This document shows positions 1 to 10,454 of a stretch of DNA of 64,000 nt, one piece after another. Numbering within the stretch: the first letter of the stretch is position 1; every line of letters starts with the position of its first letter. This DNA is from Burkholderia latens (GTDB lineage: Bacteria; Pseudomonadota; Gammaproteobacteria; Burkholderiales; Burkholderiaceae): assembly GCF_902499045.1 (NCBI RefSeq), contig NZ_CABVPL010000015.1, forward strand, positions 58,228 to 122,227. The letters are read 5' to 3'. The notes beneath the pieces were generated by a model. That model did no database searches and was not told where the DNA came from. It saw only the letters and a program-made list of their open reading frames with translations. The position numbers and the translations under genes were made by a program.

Positions 1-467
1 AGCCCGAGGCCCGCGAGCAGGCCGGCGCCTGCGTCGTTGGTGCTGCTGCCGCCGAGTGCGACGAAGAAGCGGCGCACGCCTTCGTCGAGCAGCATGCGGA
101 TCGCTTCCCCCATCCCGCGCGTGCTGCGCGCGTCGACCGGCACGCTCATGCCGACCGCATCGGTGATTCCGACGATCTCGGCCGTCTCGACGATCGCGCT
201 GCGCGCGTCGATCACGCCGACCGCCGCGTCGCGCGCCGCGAGCGATGCGCCGGCCACCCGCAGCGTGCGCCGCGTGCCGCCGCCCGCCAGCATCGCGTCG
301 AGCGTGCCTTCGCCGCCGTCGGCCATCGGGCAGCAGCGCACGACCGCGTCGGGGCGGGCGCGACGGATGCCGGTGGCGATCGCGTCCGCGACCTGCTCGG
401 CGGAAAGCGAGCCTTTGAACGAATCGGGCGCGATGACGACGACAGGCGCGGACGGGTGGTGCGGCAT
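1..467 (-). CDS. glxK: Glycerate kinase, 5' part (runs off the window)
   Basis: Phosphorylates D-glycerate with ATP, the last step of the glyoxylate to tartronate semialdehyde to glycerate route. Only the first 155 residues are present; the reading frame is still open at base 1. Recognised from the N-terminal motif IAPDSFKGSLSA (residues 12-23), MADGGEGT (48-55) and GGSSTNDAGAG (139-149), all typical of the type-1 glycerate kinase family. The ATG at 465-467 is the only start giving an N-terminus that begins just before the first conserved strand. It is divergent from tig. The gcl-hyi-glxR operon that makes its substrate lies 58 kb away in this window, so the pathway is split. 2- versus 3-phosphoglycerate as product cannot be told from this fragment. 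Confidence 0.9.
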   Translation of the reverse strand, partial: MPHHPSAPVVVIAPDSFKGSLSAEQVADAIATGIRRARPDAVVRCCPMADGGEGTLDAMLAGGGTRRTLRVAGASLAARDAAVGVIDARSAIVETAEIVGITDAVGMSVPVDARSTRGMGEAIRMLLDEGVRRFFVALGGSSTNDAGAGLLAGLG

Positions 468-855
468 GGTGTCTCCGGAAGGCGTGATTGGTGTGAACAA
501 TGGGCGCCGCGCGCGCGGCGCACCGTCATTCGGAGCTTACAGGATGGCGGGGCGGCGGGGGATACGCGGTGCGGCATAGCGGCGATCCGCGCGCAGGGCG
601 GGAAAGGGACGGCCGGCACGGCGGGTATGTACGTACGTCGCGGCCGATCTGGCGGTATGAGGAAAATTGTTTGCTAGAATAGCCGATTCTTCCGGCCAAA
701 GCCGTGCTCCGAGCCGCTTGCGCTAGCCATCCGGCGCGTGCAGGGATGGCGTGGCGCTCCGGCGCGGCGTGTGAACGTGACCGTCACTTCACGCCGCAGG
801 CAGGCACGGCAAGGAAAACCCGATTCGCTCGAATAATTTTAGGACGATTGAAGCC
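468..855. other. Intergenic region between glxK and tig
   Basis: This 388-base divergent gap holds no convincing gene; the short frames in it are antisense or GC-rich noise. A possible -10 element TAGAAT lies at 675-680 for tig, but I see no good -35 hexamer at the right distance. A small palindrome ACGTACGT sits at 631-638. I see nothing else. Confidence 0.5.
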
Positions 856-2202
856 ATGGCTAACGTTGTTGAGAACCTCGGCAAGCTTGAACGCCGCGTG
901 ACGATTTCCCTGCCGAAAGACACCGTGCAGAAGGAAATCGACGCCCGTATCCAGAAACTCGCGAAGAACGTTCGCATGCCGGGTTTCCGCCCGGGCAAGG
1001 TGCCGCTGAAGATGGTCGCGCAGCAATACGCGGGTCAGGTCGAAGCGGAAGTGCTGAGCGACAAGATCGGCCAGGAATTCTTCACGATCAGCCGCGCGGA
1101 AAACCTGCGCGTCGCCGGTCAGCCGAGCTTCGAGCCGAAGCAGGAGCAGGCTGAGGACGCGTACGCGTTCAACGCGACGTTCGAGGTCTACCCGGAAGTG
1201 AAGATCGGCGACCTGGCGACGGCCGAAATCGAGCGTTCGACCACGACGATCGGCGACGCCGAAATCGACCGCACGCTGGACATCCTGCGCAAGCAGCGCG
1301 TGCACTACCACGCACGCGGCGAAGCCGGCGAGCACGGCGATGGCGGCGCGGACACCGCAGCGAAGAACGGCGACCGCGTGACGGTCGACTTCGTCGGCAA
1401 GATCGACGACGTCGCGTTCCAGGGCGGCACGGCCGAAGACTTCCCGTTCGTGCTCGGCGAAGGCCGCATGCTGCCGGAATTCGAAACGGCGGCGCTCGGC
1501 CTGAAGGCCGGCGAATCGCGCACGTTCGACCTGAAGTTCCCGGACGACTACCACGGCAAGGACGTCGCCGGCAAGACGGCGCAGTTCACGGTCACGATGA
1601 AGAAGATCGAGTGGCCGCACCTGCCGGAAATCGACGCCGAATTCGCGAAGTCGCTCGGCATCGAAGACGGCGATCTGACGAAGATGCGCGCCGAGATCAA
1701 GGAAAACCTCGAGCGCGAGGCAAAGCGCCGCACGCAGGCGATCGTCAAGAACCAGGTGATGGACGCGCTGCTGAAGATCTCCGAACTCGACGTGCCGAAG
1801 GCGCTGATCGAGCAGGATCAGCAGCGCCTCGTCGAAATGGCTCGCCAGGATCTGGCGCAGCGCGGCGTGCCGAACGCGAAGGACGCACCGATCCCGGCCG
1901 AGATGTTCGCCGAGCAGGCCGAGCGTCGCGTGAAGCTGGGCCTCGTGCTGGCCGAACTCGTGAAGGCGAACGGCCTCGAAGCGAAGCCGGAGCAGATCCG
2001 TGCGGAAGTCGACGAGTTCGCGAAGAGCTACGAAGACCCGAAGGAAGTGGTCCGCTGGTATTATTCCAACCAGCAGCGCCTCGCCGAGATGGAAGCGTTC
2101 GTCGTTGAAAGCAACGTCGTCGATTTCGTGCTGGGCAAGGCAAAGGTGACGGACAAGGAAGTGAGCTTCGAGGCACTCGCGAGCGCATCGTCGCAAGCGT
2201 AA
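856..2202 (+). CDS. tig: Trigger factor
   Basis: Ribosome-associated chaperone and peptidyl-prolyl isomerase that receives nascent chains at the exit tunnel. The protein is 448 residues, normal for the family. The ribosome-docking signature GFRPGKVP is at residues 43-50. An FKBP-like isomerase domain follows in the middle third (about 165-255), then the long helical C-terminal arms. The Met-Ala-Asn start is the only sensible one. It is first in the tig-clpP-clpX-lon series, all on the same strand with gaps of 140-200 bases, the classical proteobacterial order that links folding of new chains with their degradation. Confidence 0.97.
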   Translation: MANVVENLGKLERRVTISLPKDTVQKEIDARIQKLAKNVRMPGFRPGKVPLKMVAQQYAGQVEAEVLSDKIGQEFFTISRAENLRVAGQPSFEPKQEQAEDAYAFNATFEVYPEVKIGDLATAEIERSTTTIGDAEIDRTLDILRKQRVHYHARGEAGEHGDGGADTAAKNGDRVTVDFVGKIDDVAFQGGTAEDFPFVLGEGRMLPEFETAALGLKAGESRTFDLKFPDDYHGKDVAGKTAQFTVTMKKIEWPHLPEIDAEFAKSLGIEDGDLTKMRAEIKENLEREAKRRTQAIVKNQVMDALLKISELDVPKALIEQDQQRLVEMARQDLAQRGVPNAKDAPIPAEMFAEQAERRVKLGLVLAELVKANGLEAKPEQIRAEVDEFAKSYEDPKEVVRWYYSNQQRLAEMEAFVVESNVVDFVLGKAKVTDKEVSFEALASASSQA

Positions 2203-2342
2203 GTGTCGCTCTAGCGGCGTGCCGGCTGTCGGAGCGACGGCCCGCACGCCGTTTTCACGTCAAGCGCACGGTTGCCATTAATATGGCGATTGAGCGGGCG
2301 GCTTCCCTCCGTTCAATTTTCCATTCGAACAAGGTTCATTGA

Positions 2343-2996
2343 ATGATCACTCGCGCTGAATTGCTGGACATGCTTGCTTCGAACGCGCCGCAGGGTTTCG
2401 AGGCGCAAGCGCTGGGGCTGGTGCCGATCGTCGTCGAAACGAGCGGCCGCGGCGAGCGTTCGTACGATATCTATTCGCGTCTCCTGAAGGAGCGCCTGGT
2501 GTTCATGGTCGGCGAAGTGAACGACCAGACCGCCAACCTCGTGGTTGCGCAATTGCTGTTCCTCGAGAGCGAGAATCCCGACAAGGACATCAGCCTCTAC
2601 ATCAACAGCCCGGGCGGCTCGGTGTCGGCGGGGATGGCGATCTACGACACGATGCAGTTCATCAAGCCGGACGTATCGACGCTGTGCATGGGCCTCGCGG
2701 CCAGCATGGGCGCGTTCCTGCTCGCGTCGGGCGCGAAGGGCAAGCGCTTCGCGCTGCCGAATTCGCGCGTGATGATTCACCAGCCGCTGGGCGGCGCGCG
2801 CGGCCAGGCGTCCGACATCGAGATCCAGGCACGCGAGATCCTCTACCTGAAGGAACGGTTGAACAACCTGCTCGCGCAGCACACGGGCCAGGACGTCGAG
2901 CGCATCGCGCGCGACACCGACCGTGATAACTTCATGTCGAGCGAGGACGCGAAGGCGTACGGGCTGATCGATCAGGTGCTGTTGAAGCGCCCGTGA
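2343..2996 (+). CDS. clpP: ATP-dependent Clp protease proteolytic subunit ClpP
   Basis: Serine protease that forms a double heptamer and degrades substrates unfolded by ClpX or ClpA. The 217-residue length is normal. The catalytic triad is visible: Ser121 in GLAASMGAF, His146 in MIHQPLGG and Asp195 in DRDNF. Each lies exactly ten residues later than in the E. coli precursor, so a short N-terminal propeptide is expected here too. It sits 140 bases after tig and 164 bases before clpX, its partner unfoldase. Confidence 0.97.
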
Positions 2997-3160
2997 GCTT
3001 AAGTGGGGTGCCGCCCCGATTCGCGCGGCGCCCCGGCAATGTCCCGAGTGCCCTGAGCATCTGCGGCAAGCGCATCCAGCCGGCTCCGGTCGCGCCCTAG
3101 GCGCGGCGTTCGGAGCAATCGGCGTATCATGTCATTTACCTGTCCGGAGGCTCTACATTC

Positions 3161-4432
<1,272 letters not shown>

Positions 4433-4455
4433 CCGGCTTGCCGACGATGTTCTGC

Positions 4456-4495
4456 GAAAAAGGCCGTTCATGAGTCCGTGGGCGGCTTTTTTTCG
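4456..4495 (+). terminator. Probable rho-independent terminator after clpX
   Basis: A GC-rich stem with an A-run before it (AAAAAGGCCG) and a GCGGC arm followed by seven T residues. The pairing contains a bulge, so it is less perfect than the others in this window. Confidence 0.55.
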
Positions 4496-4629
4496 TTTAT
4501 CTTGTGGGTAACTCTGACTCGACACGCGGTGGTTACTTTCTTACCGAATATTTCCCGCACTTGAAGGCTTGCAATTCGTTGTGGCGGCCTCAATTACCGA
4601 ACAATTGATTCCACTCATGGGGAAATGAA

Positions 4630-7053
4630 ATGTCAGGCACCCAACTTCTCCCGCCGGAACGCATCACGCTCCCGCTGCTGCCGCTGCGGGACGTCGTCGT
4701 TTTCCCGCACATGGTGATTCCGCTCTTCGTGGGCCGGCCGAAATCGATCAAGGCCCTCGAAGCAGCGATGGAAGGCGGCAAGCACATCATGCTCGTCGCC
4801 CAGAAGACCGCGGCCAAGGACGAACCGACCGAAAAGGACATGTACGAGGTCGGTTGTATCGCCAACATTCTGCAGATGCTGAAGCTGCCGGACGGCACCG
4901 TGAAGGTGCTCGTCGAGGGCCTGCAGCGCGCGAAGGCATTGTCGATCGAAGAACAGGAGACGCAATTCTCCTGCGAGGTGATGCCGCTCGAGCCCGATCA
5001 CGCCGACAGCGCTGAAACCGAAGCGCTGCGCCGCGCGATCGTGTCGCAGTTCGATCAGTACGTGAAGCTGAACAAGAAGATCCCGCCGGAGATTCTCACG
5101 TCGCTGTCGGGCATCGACGAAGCAGGCCGCCTCGCCGACATGATCGCCGAGCGCCTGCCGCTGAAGCTCGACCAGAAGCAGCACATCCTCGAGATGTTCC
5201 CGGTCATCGAGCGCCTCGAGCATCTGCTCGCGCAGCTCGAAGCCGAGATCGACATCCTGCAGGTCGAAAAGCGCATCCGCGGGCGCGTGAAGCGCCAGAT
5301 GGAAAAGAGCCAGCGCGAGTACTACCTGAACGAACAGGTCAAGGCGATCCAGAAGGAACTGGGCGAAGGCGAAGAGGGCGCGGATCTCGAGGAACTCGAG
5401 AAGCGCATCAACGCCGCGCGCATGCCGAAGGAAGCGAAGAAGAAGGCCGATGCCGAGCTGAAGAAGCTCAAGCTGATGTCGCCGATGTCTGCTGAAGCGA
5501 CCGTCGTGCGCAACTACATCGACACGCTGATCGGCCTGCCGTGGCGCAAGAAGAGCAAGGTCAACAACGACCTGTCGAACGCCGAGCAGGTGCTCGACGA
5601 GGATCACTTCGGCCTCGAGAAGGTGAAGGAACGCATTCTCGAGTACCTCGCGGTGCAACAGCGCGTGGACAAGGTCAAGGCGCCGATCCTGTGCCTGGTC
5701 GGGCCGCCGGGCGTCGGCAAGACGTCGCTCGGGCAGTCGATCGCTCGTGCGACGAACCGCAAGTTCGTCCGGATGGCGCTCGGCGGCGTGCGCGACGAAG
5801 CCGAGATTCGCGGTCACCGCCGTACGTACATCGGGTCGATGCCGGGCAAGATCCTGCAGAGTCTCGCGAAGGTCGGCGTGCGCAATCCGCTCTTCCTGCT
5901 CGACGAAGTCGACAAGATGGGCATGGATTTCCGCGGCGATCCGTCGTCGGCGCTGCTCGAAGTGCTCGATCCGGAACAGAACCATACGTTCGCCGACCAC
6001 TACATCGAAGTCGACTTCGACCTGTCGGACGTGATGTTCGTCGCGACGTCGAACTCGCTGAACATCCCGCCGCCGCTGCTCGACCGGATGGAAGTGATTC
6101 GTCTGTCGGGCTACACGGAAGACGAGAAGGTCAGCATCGCGCAGCGTTACCTGCTGCCGAAGCAGAAGAAGAACAACGGTCTGAAGGACGGCGAGATCGA
6201 GGTCACCGAGCAGGCGATCCGCGACATCATCCGCTACTACACGCGCGAAGCCGGTGTGCGTTCGCTCGAGCGGGAAGTGTCGAAGATCTGCCGCAAGGTC
6301 GTGAAGATGCTGCTGCTGAAGAAGGCATCGGGTGCGATCAAGGTCGACGGCGAAAACCTCGATACGTTCCTCGGCGTGCGCAAGTACGACTTCGGCCTCG
6401 CGGCGAAGGAAAACCAGGTCGGTCAGGTGACGGGCCTCGCGTGGACGGAAGTCGGCGGCGATCTGCTGACGATCGAAGCTGCGGTGATGCCGGGCAAGGG
6501 CAACGTGATTCGCACGGGTTCGCTCGGCGACGTGATGAAGGAGTCGGTCGAGGCCGCACGTTCGGTCGTGCGCTCGCGTTCGCGGCGTCTGGGCATCAAG
6601 GACGAAGCGTTCGAGAAGCAGGACATCCACATCCACGTGCCGGAAGGCGCGACGCCGAAGGACGGTCCGTCCGCCGGCGGTGCGATGACGACCGCGCTGG
6701 TGTCGGTGCTGACGGGCATTCCCGTGCGCGCCGATGTCGCGATGACGGGCGAGATCACGTTGCGTGGCGAAGTGCTGCCGATCGGCGGGCTGAAGGAAAA
6801 GCTGCTGGCGGCGCATCGCGGCGGCATCAAGCTCGTGCTGATCCCGGAAGAGAACGTGAAGGATCTCGCGGACATTCCGGACAACGTGAAGAACGCGATC
6901 GAGATCGTGCCGGTCCGCTGGATCGACAAGGTGCTCGAACTCGCGCTCGAACGTTCGCCGACGCCGCTGCCGCCGGAAGAAGAGGCGAAGGCTGCGGCAC
7001 CGGTCGGCGAGGCGGCGAAGGATGCCGGCTCGACGGAAGTGGTCAAGCACTGA
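4630..7053 (+). CDS. lon: ATP-dependent protease La (Lon)
   Basis: Cytoplasmic AAA+ serine protease that degrades misfolded proteins and short-lived regulators. The 807 residues comprise the N-terminal LAN substrate-recognition domain, a coiled-coil middle (about 190-310), the ATPase with Walker [10 protein letters not shown] at 358-366, and the C-terminal peptidase. The catalytic dyad is Ser681 in GPSAGG and Lys724 in GGLKEK, both offset by two from the E. coli enzyme. The tail after residue 780 is an Ala/Glu-rich extension. It closes the proteostasis block and is followed by a strong terminator. I did not find a convincing heat-shock promoter in the 197-base gap upstream. Confidence 0.97.
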   Translation: MSGTQLLPPERITLPLLPLRDVVVFPHMVIPLFVGRPKSIKALEAAMEGGKHIMLVAQKTAAKDEPTEKDMYEVGCIANILQMLKLPDGTVKVLVEGLQRAKALSIEEQETQFSCEVMPLEPDHADSAETEALRRAIVSQFDQYVKLNKKIPPEILTSLSGIDEAGRLADMIAERLPLKLDQKQHILEMFPVIERLEHLLAQLEAEIDILQVEKRIRGRVKRQMEKSQREYYLNEQVKAIQKELGEGEEGADLEELEKRINAARMPKEAKKKADAELKKLKLMSPMSAEATVVRNYIDTLIGLPWRKKSKVNNDLSNAEQVLDEDHFGLEKVKERILEYLAVQQRVDKVKAPILCLVGPPGVGKTSLGQSIARATNRKFVRMALGGVRDEAEIRGHRRTYIGSMPGKILQSLAKVGVRNPLFLLDEVDKMGMDFRGDPSSALLEVLDPEQNHTFADHYIEVDFDLSDVMFVATSNSLNIPPPLLDRMEVIRLSGYTEDEKVSIAQRYLLPKQKKNNGLKDGEIEVTEQAIRDIIRYYTREAGVRSLEREVSKICRKVVKMLLLKKASGAIKVDGENLDTFLGVRKYDFGLAAKENQVGQVTGLAWTEVGGDLLTIEAAVMPGKGNVIRTGSLGDVMKESVEAARSVVRSRSRRLGIKDEAFEKQDIHIHVPEGATPKDGPSAGGAMTTALVSVLTGIPVRADVAMTGEITLRGEVLPIGGLKEKLLAAHRGGIKLVLIPEENVKDLADIPDNVKNAIEIVPVRWIDKVLELALERSPTPLPPEEEAKAAAPVGEAAKDAGSTEVVKH

Positions 7054-7086
7054 GAGCCTGAACGCCGTCGCTGACGGTTGTTCACG

Positions 7087-7117
7087 AAAACCCGCGGCGT
7101 GTCCGCGGGTTTTTTTA
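7087..7117 (+). terminator. Rho-independent terminator after lon
   Basis: Perfect stem CCCGCGG (7091-7097) with CCGCGGG (7103-7109), loop CGTGT, and seven T residues after it. Confidence 0.9.
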
Positions 7118-7270
7118 TGTGCGTCCAGACTCGGTGTTCTCGCGTGTTCGGCGGCGCGTTAAAAAATTTTCGTGTGCGGGCTTGGCAAATTGATCGGGGA
7201 TGAATTAAACTTGCGGGCTCGCTGGTTGTTGATGCCGAAACGCAGATCGCAGCCAGAACGAATCGGAAAC

Positions 7271-7346
7271 GGGTGCTTAGCTCAGCTGGTAGAGCGGCGC
7301 CCTTACAAGGCGTAGGTCGGGGGTTCGAACCCCTCAGCACCCACCA
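7271..7346 (+). tRNA. tRNA-Val (anticodon UAC)
   Basis: A 76-nt tRNA with encoded CCA. The acceptor stem GGGTGCT pairs with AGCACCC. The anticodon loop is CTTACAA, giving TAC, which reads valine GUA codons. The T loop is TTCGAAC. It lies 23 bases before tRNA-Asp in the same direction, so the two are probably one transcript ending at the hairpin at 7454-7480. Confidence 0.97.
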
Positions 7347-7369
7347 GTTTCACGATTCAGCCAGACCAA

Positions 7370-7446
7370 GGAGCGGTAGTTCAGTCGGTTAGAATACCGG
7401 CCTGTCACGCCGGGGGTCGCGGGTTCGAGTCCCGTCCGCTCCGCCA
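7370..7446 (+). tRNA. tRNA-Asp (anticodon GUC)
   Basis: A 77-nt tRNA with encoded CCA. The acceptor stem GGAGCGG pairs with CCGCTCC, the anticodon loop CTGTCAC gives GTC, and the T loop is TTCGAGT. Its 3' third, from the T loop onward, and the terminator behind it are repeated 183 bases downstream (see the repeat entries). Confidence 0.97.
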
Positions 7447-7486
7447 GAAAATGAAGAAGCCCGCCTTGTGCGGGCTTCTTCATTTG
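7426..7486 (+). repeat. 61-bp direct repeat, copy 1 (tRNA-Asp 3' end plus terminator)
   Basis: Runs from CGAGTCCC in the T loop of tRNA-Asp through CCA and the terminator hairpin. Copy 2 at 7609-7669 differs at two positions, both in the terminator hairpin. The start inside a tRNA 3' end is what site-specific integration or a partial tandem duplication of the tRNA gene would leave. Confidence 0.95.
7454..7480 (+). terminator. Terminator of the tRNA-Val/tRNA-Asp transcript
   Basis: Eleven-base-pair stem AAGAAGCCCGC / GCGGGCTTCTT with loop CTTGT. The downstream T-rich part is short (TTCATTTG). Confidence 0.75.
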
Positions 7487-7497
7487 TATCGTTCGTT

Positions 7498-7515
7498 GCG
7501 CTCGCCAGCGAGCGC
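7498..7515. repeat. Perfect inverted repeat (8-bp arms, 2-base gap)
   Basis: GCGCTCGC (7498-7505) and GCGAGCGC (7508-7515). It is the first of three consecutive dyads in the 122-bp spacer between the two tRNA-Asp 3' repeats. Confidence 0.9.
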
Positions 7516-7522
7516 GTGACCG

Positions 7523-7629
7523 CGGAGTGGAGGAAGCCGCCTGCCCGGCTTCCGGCGGGACTCGAAGGGTTGCGCGTGCACGCGCAACCGCGGCCTGCGG
7601 GATGTAGGCGAGTCCCGTCCGCTCCGCCA
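7523..7629 (+). ncRNA. Candidate tRNA-like, multi-hairpin RNA ending in CCA
   Basis: Not a recognised tRNA. Seen directly: GGAGTGG (7524-7530) can pair with CCGCTCC (7619-7625) as a 7-bp acceptor-like stem with one G-U pair, followed by G and CCA as in tRNA-Asp. Inside are a hairpin GGAAGCCG/CGGCTTCC (7532-7553, six-base loop), a perfect 22-bp palindrome at 7568-7589, GCCTGC/GTAGGC (7593-7609), and GGGACTCG (7557-7564), which is the exact complement of CGAGTCCC (7609-7616). A T-stem-like GCGGG/CCCGT pair also survives, but its loop is 12 rather than 7 bases. A terminator copy follows. No anticodon loop can be assigned. It may be a decayed duplicate of tRNA-Asp, a dispersed structured repeat, or a real small RNA cut from the tRNA transcript. 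Confidence 0.35.
7568..7589. repeat. Perfect 22-bp palindrome
   Basis: The half-site GGTTGCGCGTG is followed directly by its reverse complement. It could form a 9-bp hairpin with a TGCA loop in RNA, or act as a protein-binding dyad in DNA. Confidence 0.95.
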
Positions 7630-7669
7630 GAAAATGAAGAAGCCCGCCTCGTGCGGGCTTTTTCATTTG
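7609..7669 (+). repeat. 61-bp direct repeat, copy 2
   Basis: Second copy of the tRNA-Asp 3' end and terminator (59 of 61 bases identical to 7426-7486). It contains an intact acceptor 3' strand, discriminator G, CCA and a terminator stem AAGAAGCCCGC/GCGGGCTT at 7637-7660 followed by more T residues than copy 1. Confidence 0.95.
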
Positions 7670-7754
7670 CGTCGCGGGTTGCGCACCCGCGTTTTTTCCC
7701 GTCCCACCCCGTATGTTGTAATATCGGTCGTTTTGTCCAATTTTCCCGTCACGC

Positions 7755-9689
7755 ATGCTCGATTTCTTCCGTAATCACCAGCGCCTGATGATGGCGCTCC
7801 TGCTCCTGATCGTATTGCCGGGGCTGGGTTTTGTCGGGATTCAAGGTTTCCGCGGCTTCTTCGACGACAGCGCGAACGTCGCGGCGGTCAACGGGCACAA
7901 GATCACGCGGGTCGAATTCGACGGCGCGTTCCGCCAGCAGATCGATCAGGCGCGTCAGGCGCTCGGCGGGCAGTTCGACATCAAGATGTTCGATACGCCC
8001 GAGCACCGCAAGCAAGTGCTCGACGGGCTGATCCAGCAACGCGTGCTGGCCGACGAGACGCAACGCCTGCACCTGACCGCATCCGACAACGCGGTGCGCG
8101 ACGCGCTGATGAGCGATCCGATGATCGCGTCGCTGAAGAAGCCCGACGGCACGATCGACGTCGCACGCTATGCGCAGCTGCTGTCGTTCCAGGGCATGAC
8201 GCCCGAGCAGTACCAGGAGCGCGTGCGCTACAGCCTCGCGCTGCAGCAGATTCCGGCGAGCATCGTGTCGAGCGCCTTCACGCCGAAGGGTCCGGCCCAA
8301 CGCCTGTCGGAACTCGCCGCCCAGCAGCGCGAAGTGCAGGCGCTCGTGCTGAAGACGAGCGACTACGCGGCGAAGGTGCAGCCGACCGACGCGCAACTCG
8401 CCGCGTACTATGACGCGCACAAGCAGAGCTTCGCGACGCCGGAAACCGCGACGATCCAGTATCTCGTCTATTCGCCGGCCGCCGCCGCCGCGAGCGCGCA
8501 GCCGACCGATGCCGACATCAAGAAGTTCTACGACGACAACCCGACGCACTTCCGTTCGGAAGCGCAGGTGCGCGTGAGCCACATCTTCATCGCCGCGGCG
8601 AGCGACGCGAGCGCTGCCGACAAGGCGGCAGCGAAGGCCAAGGCGGAGCAGCTGCTGGCTGACGTGAAGGCGCATCCTGACCAGTTCGCGCAGATCGCGC
8701 AGAAGAACTCGCAGGACGCGCCTTCGGCAGCGAAGGGTGGCGATCTGGGCTTCATCACGCGCGGCTCGACCGCGGGCGGCAAGGCGTTCGACGATGCCGC
8801 GTTCGCGCTGAAGCAGGGCGACGTGAGCGGGGTCGTGCAATCGGATCTCGGCTTCCACATCCTGAAGGCGACGGAAGTGAAGCCGTCCGTGGTGAAGCCG
8901 TTCGCGGACGTGAAGGACCAGATCGCGGCGGACCTGAAGCAGCAATACGCGGCGAAGGCATTCTCGGACAACGCGGAAGGCTTCACGTCGACCGTGTATG
9001 AGAAGGCGAAGTCGCTGCAGCCGGCTGCCGACAAGTACAAGCTGACGATCCAGACGGCCACCGTCACGCCGACGCCGAATCCGCAGCTGCCGCCGACGAG
9101 CCCGCTGAACAATCCGAAGTTCCTCGCGGCCGTGTTCGCGAGCGACTCGGTGAAGAACCAGAACAACACGCAGGCGATCGACGTGGGCAACAATACGCTG
9201 ATCTCGGCGCGCGTGACCGACTACAAGCCGGCTGCGGTGCCGGCGCTCGATACGATCAAGGACGCGGTGCGTCAGAAGGTCGTCGCCGAGCAGGCCGCGG
9301 CACTCGCGAAGAAGGACGGCGCGGCGAAGCTGGCCGAACTGCAGAAATCGAAGTCGACCGACGGCTTCGCGGCCGCGCAGAAGGTATCGCGCACGCAGTC
9401 GCAAGGGCTGACGCCGGCGGCACTGAGCGCCGTCTACAAGGTCGATGCGAAGACGCTGCCGGCCTACGTCGGTGTCGATCTCGGCGCGGACGGCTATGCG
9501 ATCTATCGCGTGAACGCGGTGATCGCCGGTACGGCCGTCGACCCGCAGCAGCTCGCGGCCGCGCAGCAGCAAATGGCGCAGGTCGAAGCGCAAAGCGAAG
9601 GCGAAGCGTATCTGGCTGCGCTGCGCGACCGCTCGAAGGTGAAGCTGTACGGCACCACGCAGAGCCAGTCGCAGGATGGCGGCAACTGA
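7755..9689 (+). CDS. ppiD: Membrane-anchored periplasmic peptidyl-prolyl isomerase (PpiD/SurA_N family)
   Basis: Folding helper for exported proteins at the periplasmic face of the inner membrane. The 644-residue protein starts with a short cytoplasmic tail and one transmembrane helix (about residues 10-30). A SurA_N-like chaperone domain follows, then a single parvulin (rotamase) domain at about 270-375, beginning VRVSHIFIA and containing GGDLGFI, and a second chaperone-like region. That is the PpiD layout, though the family's rotamase domain is often catalytically weak. A strong terminator follows. Together with the soluble PpiC-type protein at 21.1 kb it gives this window two envelope isomerases. 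Confidence 0.9.
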   Translation: MLDFFRNHQRLMMALLLLIVLPGLGFVGIQGFRGFFDDSANVAAVNGHKITRVEFDGAFRQQIDQARQALGGQFDIKMFDTPEHRKQVLDGLIQQRVLADETQRLHLTASDNAVRDALMSDPMIASLKKPDGTIDVARYAQLLSFQGMTPEQYQERVRYSLALQQIPASIVSSAFTPKGPAQRLSELAAQQREVQALVLKTSDYAAKVQPTDAQLAAYYDAHKQSFATPETATIQYLVYSPAAAAASAQPTDADIKKFYDDNPTHFRSEAQVRVSHIFIAAASDASAADKAAAKAKAEQLLADVKAHPDQFAQIAQKNSQDAPSAAKGGDLGFITRGSTAGGKAFDDAAFALKQGDVSGVVQSDLGFHILKATEVKPSVVKPFADVKDQIAADLKQQYAAKAFSDNAEGFTSTVYEKAKSLQPAADKYKLTIQTATVTPTPNPQLPPTSPLNNPKFLAAVFASDSVKNQNNTQAIDVGNNTLISARVTDYKPAAVPALDTIKDAVRQKVVAEQAAALAKKDGAAKLAELQKSKSTDGFAAAQKVSRTQSQGLTPAALSAVYKVDAKTLPAYVGVDLGADGYAIYRVNAVIAGTAVDPQQLAAAQQQMAQVEAQSEGEAYLAALRDRSKVKLYGTTQSQSQDGGN

Positions 9690-9722
9690 GCACGGCCTCG
9701 CATCCGGTTTCGTCCGCAACGA

Positions 9723-9757
9723 CAGAAAGCCCCGCTCGACGCGGGGCTTTCTGTTTT
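9723..9757 (+). terminator. Rho-independent terminator after ppiD
   Basis: Thirteen-base-pair perfect stem CAGAAAGCCCCGC / GCGGGGCTTTCTG with loop TCGAC, then TTTT. It is symmetric enough to also serve the minus-strand tesA gene. Confidence 0.9.
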
Positions 9758-9779
9758 CCGGGCGGCGCGAGGCGCGACG

Positions 9780-10454
9780 TCAGCCGCGCGGCTTGCCGAG
9801 CAGCGGCTTCAGCGCCGGCCAGACGTTGTCGAGCAGCACGCGCTGCGCCTGTTGCGCGGGATGCATCTGATCCGACTGGAACATCTCCGGCTTGTTTTCG
9901 ATGCCGGCCAGCAGGAACGGCACGAGCGGCACGCCGAGTTCCTTCGACAGCCGCGTATAGACCGCGTGGAATTTCTGCGTGTAGTCGGGCCCGTAGTTCG
10001 GCGGCACGTACATGCCGACCAGCACGACCTGCGCGTGCGCGTTGCGCGCGGCGGCGATGATGTTGCGCAGGTTCCGTTCGGTCGTCGCGAGCGGCACGCC
10101 GCGCAGCGCATCGTTCGCGCCGAGCTCGACGACGACGATCGACGGCTTGAGCCGTTGCAGCACCGCAGGGAGGCGCGCGCGGCCGCCGCTCGTGGTGTCG
10201 CCGCTGACGCTCGCGTTCGCGACGCTATAATCGATTCGCTCGGCCGCGAGCCGCTGCCGCAGCAGTGCCACCCAGCCTGTGTCGCGCGGCAGCCCGTATT
10301 CGGCCGACAAGCTGTCGCCGAGCACGACGAGCGCGGGTTGGCCTGATGCCGGTGCCGCCGGCGCCGCCGCGCGTGCGGGCATGCTCGCTGCGAGCACGGT
10401 CCCCAGCAATGCGGCGAGCGCCGCACGTCTTTTCCAGCGGAATGTCGTGTCCAT
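9780..10454 (-). CDS. tesA: Periplasmic SGNH/GDSL esterase, TesA-type
   Basis: Hydrolase of the TesA/arylesterase family (multifunctional thioesterase I, protease I, lysophospholipase L1). Using the ATG at 10454 gives 224 residues with a Sec signal peptide (about 1-31, ending AAA-like). The GDSL block has nucleophile Ser48 (LGDSLSAEYG), the oxyanion block GANDALRG follows, and the C-terminal DQMHP carries Asp195 and His198. A longer frame from 10478 adds eight residues but spoils the signal peptide N-terminus. It is divergent from the ABC ATPase gene, as tesA is from ybbA in enterics. The two start codons overlap on opposite strands, so both transcripts must start inside the neighbouring gene. 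Confidence 0.9.
   Translation of the reverse strand: MDTTFRWKRRAALAALLGTVLAASMPARAAAPAAPASGQPALVVLGDSLSAEYGLPRDTGWVALLRQRLAAERIDYSVANASVSGDTTSGGRARLPAVLQRLKPSIVVVELGANDALRGVPLATTERNLRNIIAAARNAHAQVVLVGMYVPPNYGPDYTQKFHAVYTRLSKELGVPLVPFLLAGIENKPEMFQSDQMHPAQQAQRVLLDNVWPALKPLLGKPRG

Noticed and set aside
4496-4629. Heat-shock (sigma32) promoter for lon
   Set aside because: A CTTGAAG occurs at about 4560, but no CCCCAT-like -10 at a suitable distance follows.
7523-7629. Selenocysteine tRNA as explanation of the tRNA-like locus
   Set aside because: Length and an extended arm would fit, but no TCA anticodon in a 7-base loop, no normal T loop, and no selenoprotein or sel gene in the window.
7334-7756. 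Minus-strand 140-codon frame across the tRNA genes, with an internally repeated peptide
   Set aside because: It is the reverse reading of tRNA-Asp and its repeat; such frames next to tRNAs are a common annotation artefact.
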